A stretch of 64,000 nt of DNA from Imbricaverruca yamaguchii. Its lineage: Eukaryota; Arthropoda; Thecostraca; Neoverrucidae. Under the pieces are notes generated by a model. That model did no database searches. It worked only from the letters and a program-made list of their open reading frames with translations, and was not told the DNA's origin. Positions 58,531 to 64,000 of the stretch are shown piece by piece. The stretch's first letter is position 1, and every line of letters starts with the position of its first letter. The stretch covers positions 992,501 through 1,056,500 of the forward strand of contig JAOTOL010001624.1 in NCBI GenBank assembly GCA_034440575.1, in the 5' to 3' direction. The translations under genes were made by a program, and so were the position numbers.

Positions 58531-61500
58531 AGCTAGGGCGCCTACGACTGATTCCACTCGACTCACGGAACTTGGCTCCATTCAGGCACGCACATTCGCC
58601 ACTTCCATGGTAAAATTATGGCGACGACTGACCCGGCTAAGCGTGCGCAATGCGTCCATCTGGCGTGGTCATTAGTCACGTGACCTGCGGCCGCACCGGA
58701 GTGCTCAGCGGACAGCCAGCATCCATGCCCGTCACGTGGCCCCAGCGTCGTGCTAATGGTGAGTGCCGAGCCGAGGGCCAGTGGGTGCGGTACTGTGGAG
58801 TACACGTGTTATGGGACGACTGCGACGCCCACTGTTTGGAGCATTTTATGGAAACATTGGATGATGAAACATACGTGGCATCCCGCGGCACTTCCTGGGG
58901 AACGGCTTCATAGGTGTTCCACGGACGTTGGAAAATGCATATCATGGCATATGGGCATATGACCGACCAACAACGGTCGGATCTGCTACGGAAACAATAA
59001 CAGCAGCGAGATTTTGAATGGAATATTGGTAAATGTTGGCTCAGAATTGAACATGAGTTTTCGTCTTCAATGCTTATCCAAATGTGATTCGTTTGTGAAC
59101 TTCTGACATTATTATGCCCCGTGTTGTCTGGATGCACTCCTTAGATCCTCACGAAATCACACCACACTATCTCGAAAATGGTGTACGAAAGGGAAGTCAC
59201 AAGACAATAAGGCAAAAGGCGGAGAAGCCAATGAAAGAAAACTATAATCTGGAAACGTTAAAAGGACGTTTTAAAGCGAAAGAAAGCCAAGGTGGAAAAA
59301 GCTAGAACCAAAAGTAAAACGGAAAAATAGTTCCGGCTTCAAAGCCAGCTTCTGAACTATGCATGCTATAGCTACAGGAGTATGTCAGTCTGTTACTGAA
59401 CTCACCACAGATTATTTCTGCATGTCTGACATTGCTGGGGCCATTTAAGGTCACAATAAGTTGACTCAGTGACGTGACCTTCATCTTTGAGAATGGCATG
59501 GGCATTATGAAGGTAATATTCCAGGTCATTTCAACAGAGCTTTCCCAGTAACTTGCTTACATCTGTTTCATGTCTGAAGATGATGGGGTCAGATCATGCC
59601 ATATGGCCGGGGAAAGTATGCTGAAGTAAGGTCAACAAAGACAGGTCATCTTAGGTCACTTCCGCGTAATGGTATTGTGTATGACTTAGCGCCGAAATTG
59701 AATTTAGGCATTACTTCACGAGGAACAGCAGCACTGCATACGATGGTTCTGTGCATAACATACATGCAATTTGATCTGCTCTTATCGCATCGACATATGA
59801 AGACATTTTAAACCGGCATGCTTAAAACGTGCTCTATTATCATATGCTGCAAGAAAAACTACCCCCACGTTACGTTGTCCCCACTGAATGAATTCCCCTC
59901 TCAACTGCCGCCTGGCTACCACAGTAGAGAGAGAAGTGACCGGCATAGGTCTCCCCGTGTTAGGACACCGGGTCAAGCTGCTTCACGCGCTCGCTATAGG
60001 TGTCCTCTGCTGGGATGACCAGCTAGCACTTGGCCGCGCAAGATCAGTGGTATCACACAAGTATCATACGATGGTGCCCGAGGATGAAGGTACGTTAGAT
60101 TGCCGGTCGAAATTGTGCAATACAGCTGGAATTTTCCGGTCCGGAGGTGGATTCAGGGCCAATGCTGAGTTTGAGCTTGGCATTGATTGATTCTGTAAAG
60201 CCCCCTCCGCCCCCAAGCAACAATTAAAGCTTATTGTATGCGAACAAAACTCGGATATTAGCCTAGCCTCAGGTCAATAACCTCAACCTTAATTCAAACT
60301 TCAAAAGAGCAGAGTTGTTAGCCTTGGTTAAAGAACAGCATGATCGGAGTTTGATGTCGATATAAAATAAATACTTCGAATGGTGGAACTTTGAACATTT
60401 TGGAACAATAGAGCATTGGGACGGTCTTTGACCTGCCCCTAGCAGACCTTGACCTGAAACAGCCTCTAGCGACCTTGACCTGAAATTCGTACAATGTGCA
60501 AAAAGTTGCACAGAGAGGCACATAAAGGTGTCATGCCTCTGCGTCTACATATTCAGCCGCCATCCCGGAATCTTCTCTTGGGGGACTCGCGCCCCCCCCA
60601 CCACCGGCGGGCGATAGTTCTGATCACACCTGACCGAAAGCAATCAACTAGAATGCGACGCGTTGCAACTAACTAAAAGTAATTGCGCTAAGTTTAAAAG
60701 TTATTGCGCTGCAACTAACTAAACAGTTATCGCGGCGTCAAAAACGTGACGGTACATCTCGGTCGAACTTGCGTGCCATACGCGCGGGAGTAAGCTCGTC
60801 CGGGACCCGGCCCAGCTCCTAATCACACAAAAGACTTCCGTGATGGATACCTGCATCGTGTCCGTGTCCATTGTTGTCTGCCGTGGGAGTCATTGGCAGC
60901 CTACCTGTCGTTCCTGACGCTCCTGCAGGAGCGGATGCTGATCTCACGACCGCTGCAATGCGACCCAGGCGACACGGCTGTCGATATCGCCTTCCCGAGG
61001 CTGACGTAAGCCAAGCGATCGATGTCGTCTGGAACTTCCGAGTGGAACATTCACGGATGCACGCTGCGAGATCGCAAATTAGGTCCCTTGGCCAAGATAT
61101 TTACAACAGGCGCACTAATTGGTGCAGACGATACGGTGTATCTCTTGCTGATCGGACACCTTCAGTCATTGTCTTCAGACATAGAGTGTATCTGTTTGCT
61201 GAAGCAGCGGCTGAGTTTAACCACAAGACGCGGACGGTTTTCGCCGACAGTGATGCTGAGGTCGGCACGCTGGTAACACATTATTCACGCAGTCTACATT
61301 TAATATGATAATATTGGTGACAACACACGAGCTAGCTATCGTCCTAAGTACGCCTCTTCTCAGAAGCCATCACCGGTGGACTGAAGTTCACCGTGGAGCA
61401 TTTGGAAGGTGTCACCGGCGTACCGCCCTCCTGTATATTTGGGTGCCAGTTGAAAAGGCCAACGTCCGTACATAATTAGAGAAATAACTTTGCATCAAAC

Positions 61501-62050
61501 CGGCCAGCCCTAGCATTAGCCTACGTTGTATTCCGGCGCACCCCATCTCCACTAATCATATTTCCCATTTCCATCAGGCGTAGCATCGCTCGGAACATTC
61601 TTCACATGGCAATCAACAATTCCTCCAGCTTATTATGAGAGCATGCGAGCACCCGCCAAGCGTAGGCTTTACGTTTGGATAACGTTGTCAAAAGGAAACT
61701 ATCAAGGCTGTTCCGGGAAGTCAAACCCAACGAAAGCTGCCAGCGTCCAAGGTATTTAATCAAACAAACGGCAGTATCAGGGAGGTAACTTTATAACCTT
61801 GCCACATATTGACGAGGACTTACTCTATACGATAAAATTACTTCAGGAATACATCACAAAACTACGTTCGTCCTCGATTCGCTCAGTCTTTGCTAAGCAT
61901 AGATGCCCTGGGGAAAAGCTCTGTCACACCTGAAGGGCCAGATTTGAGACTGAACGCACACAATGTAGCATATCAAACATTTTACAAACTGGTAGGCTAC
62001 TTACACCAGGAAGCTAAATGCCCAGTTTGACTACGATTTAAAAGAGCCAA
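58531..62050. other. Unannotated stretch (3.5 kb)
   Basis: No gene or ordered repeat recognised. AGGTCA/TGACCT hexamers are scattered at 59450-59665 and 60270-60485. The longest frame, 60871-61308 (145 codons, plus), shows no known motif. Confidence 0.5.
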
Positions 62051-62165
62051 TTCGGAACAGGTAACACAGAACAGCTGATGCACTGTGGGAGATCAGCTCA
62101 CAAGAAGAGACAGGTAACATAGAACATCTGATGCACCATGGGAGACTACTTCGCAAGAAACACGC
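62051..62165 (+). repeat. ~58-bp tandem duplication
   Basis: ACAGGTAACACAGAACAGCT, GATGCACTGTGGGAGA and the variant ACAGGTAACATAGAACATCT, GATGCACCATGGGAGA lie side by side. Confidence 0.7.
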
Positions 62166-63544
62166 ATACGATGGTGATGCATCAAATCCTATGAACATCC
62201 GGATATCATACTGAGCGGAAGACCACGCGGATATGCGGATAGCTCAGTCGGAACTCATCCGAAAACACTGACCAGACCTGCAGCACATCACCACCGCAGG
62301 GCCAATGATATGTCACTCACGAGGTATCTAAGTGCTCACTGTGTGTATGTTGGACGTGATATGCGCTTGCATATGTGCATCGACTTGCAAATATCTCACC
62401 TCGGAATTCCGATGGCAATGGTTTCTGCGGTGGGTGCCGCAGGTGCGCACTAATCCTGAATGTGTGTGCCGTAGGAGCAGTTGCAACTGTAAGCGTGTAT
62501 GATATGCTGTGTTTTAAACATTGACTTGACTTCACCTGCCAGTGGAGCCGGCGTTTGTTAGTGATCTGTGCAAATAAACACCACACGTTAGGGTGTATCA
62601 AGTTCATGTGCATGGGCATGCATGTTAGCAGCAAGTAGTTTTTCTACTGTAGACCGAGAGGCCACAGTTGCAATATTGGTGTTACTCATGCGCCAGGATC
62701 AGGTATGCTAAACTGCTTGCCCTTAACAACTTGCCCTGGGTGCTAAACACGCACAGTCGTCTCGGGTGTTGCGGATAGTTGACTTCTACAAATGTCTATA
62801 TGTCTAGGCTTAATGTGTGTCTTAGACTTTAGGCGTTCTTGTTATCTACGGTGTTGCATGACTAGGCGTTAACAGTGCAAGCACATACTGATCAACTATT
62901 ATCCTGAACTAAGTAAGATGCCACATGTCTCCGGAATCAGGCAAGAGTATGCTCAGAGGATGACCCGATATGTAACACAAACATGGCAGGTAGAAGTCCT
63001 ACTGTAGAGCAAGCTGAAAAATTATCTTCTTTGTTAGAAAAAAGGTTGCGCCCGAATATATGCCAATCGTGAAGCTTGGTATGCCATCCTTTTTGGTTAT
63101 CAGCAAAAATGTCATCACTTGACAATTCTATTGTAGTTTTACCTCCGATGGTCGTGTGTTCTGGTCCTTTTAAACTCGGTGGCTATGCGTCCCGGCTTTT
63201 CCCATTCTACTAAAATGAGACGCATTTTCGTTTATAACTGTTCAAACAAGCAACGCAAAAGAGCAAAATGTGATCATCACAACAGAGCAAATCACGCGGT
63301 TTTAGCCATAGATTTTGCGGATCACTACATTTTGCGGTACCCCGCAGGCGGCTTTCCGATCACGATCAGTTCACGAGGCGGCTTCCCGATGACATGGGAG
63401 GAGACAAGAGCACGGTATGAAGTTCCTACAATTAATGTCACGTAGGAACTCAATACCTCGCTCCTACTTGGTCCCAGAGTGGTCTCAGAAGATCATCCGA
63501 TGGCTCTTGACGCTGGGCTGCATATACGGCGAGCAGTGCTGATA
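62166..63544. other. Spacer
   Basis: Nothing recognised; frames under 110 codons on both strands. Confidence 0.5.
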
Positions 63545-63792
63545 TCTTCTGCTCTTGTCACCCGTTAACATTCTGCTCTTGTCACCCGTTAATATTCTTG
63601 TTTGTCACCCGTTAACATTCTGCTGTTGTCACCCGTTAACATTCTGCTCTTGTCACCCGTTAATATTCTGCTCTTGTAACCCCTTAACATTCTGCTTTTG
63701 TCACCCGTTAACATTCTGCTCGTTACCCGTTAACATTATGCCCTTGTCACCCGTTATCATTCTGCTCTTGTCACCCGTTAACATACTGCAGA
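63545..63792 (+). repeat. 24-bp minisatellite, about 10 units
   Basis: The unit runs TTCTGCTCTTGTCACCCGTT, AACA, with several shortened units (63598, 63716) and AACCCC or ATCA variants. Confidence 0.95.
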
Positions 63793-64000
63793 GATGCTCA
63801 CTTGCGTTGTTGACATTACGGCAGTTACAGCGCGCTGATCACTACCATTGTCATACAGGAGAGCGATGCCACGCCATCGACTTACTACTGGCGAAGGTGA
63901 TCAGCCAGCTTCACCGCGGGCAGCAGAGGCAGTGATGAGAGGGGGGGGGGGCACGGGATTGTGTCAGTTCGGTCCAGGGGCGTCACCAGGCCGCTCAACT
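63793..64000. other. Right edge, spacer with a G run
   Basis: Unique sequence; G run at about 63941-63951. Confidence 0.5.

Noticed and set aside
60871..61308. 145-codon plus frame as a gene
   Set aside because: Longest frame in its area, but no motif recognised and a second frame overlaps it; length is not decisive in GC-moderate DNA.

Overview
This is a eukaryotic, almost certainly metazoan, window. It shows no operons, Shine-Dalgarno sites or dense ORFs. It has spliced-exon signals, CA and TA microsatellites, CR1-like non-LTR retrotransposons with an esterase-type ORF1, a fragment of an R2/NeSL-like reverse transcriptase, a possible Penelope-like fragment and a DNA transposon with long terminal inverted repeats. 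An invertebrate is likely, judging by the mix of elements, but the sequence alone does not fix the phylum.

Layout. 1-2.9 kb: decayed retroelement pieces (possible Penelope-like RT, LINE endonuclease, R2/NeSL-like RT). 4.3-6.7 kb: two direct copies of a ~450 bp dispersed repeat with a tRNA-like promoter motif and internal 55-bp tandem units. 7.7-12.5 kb: minisatellites of 70, 16 and 40 bp; the 40-bp one carries a TGACGTCA palindrome in each unit. 13.0-18.3 kb: a nested complex. A TTAA-flanked 832-bp MITE-like element abuts one LINE, and a second, CR1-like LINE (copy A) sits inside the first with a 68-bp target duplication. 20-39.5 kb: mostly minisatellites (42, 32, 62, 21, 37, 20, 61, 35, 12, 69 and ~37 bp) with unannotatable spacer. 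40.0-46.1 kb: a longer CR1-like LINE (copy B, ORF1 tail plus ORF2) split by a 2.87-kb DNA transposon (TIRs about 620-640 bp, one DDE-like ORF). 46.6-47.1 kb: a CA microsatellite. 48.5-48.9 kb: the only credible host-gene trace, two phase-compatible exons joined by a 74-bp GT-AG intron, product not recognised. 51.1 kb: a 3'-end fragment of the CR1-like LINE (copy C). 52.3-58.5 kb: arrays of 24, 58 and 30 bp, the first about 3 kb long. 58.5-64 kb: mostly unannotatable, ending with a 24-bp array.

How the parts relate. Tandem arrays fill about 16 kb, a quarter of the window, and many long open frames in them are only consequences of stop-free repeat units. The recognisable coding sequence is nearly all mobile-element debris. 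All three legible LINE RT copies have lost the FADD catalytic box, each in a different way. The clearest signals are the long-TIR transposon, whose TIRs and inner flanks hold about 20 AGGTCA half-sites; three 41-56 bp insertions that look like bare retroposon 3' tails, each with its own target-site duplication; and target duplications of 68 bp and 6-7 bp for copies of one LINE family. I found no complete intact gene, no rRNA gene, no confident tRNA gene and no CRISPR array.
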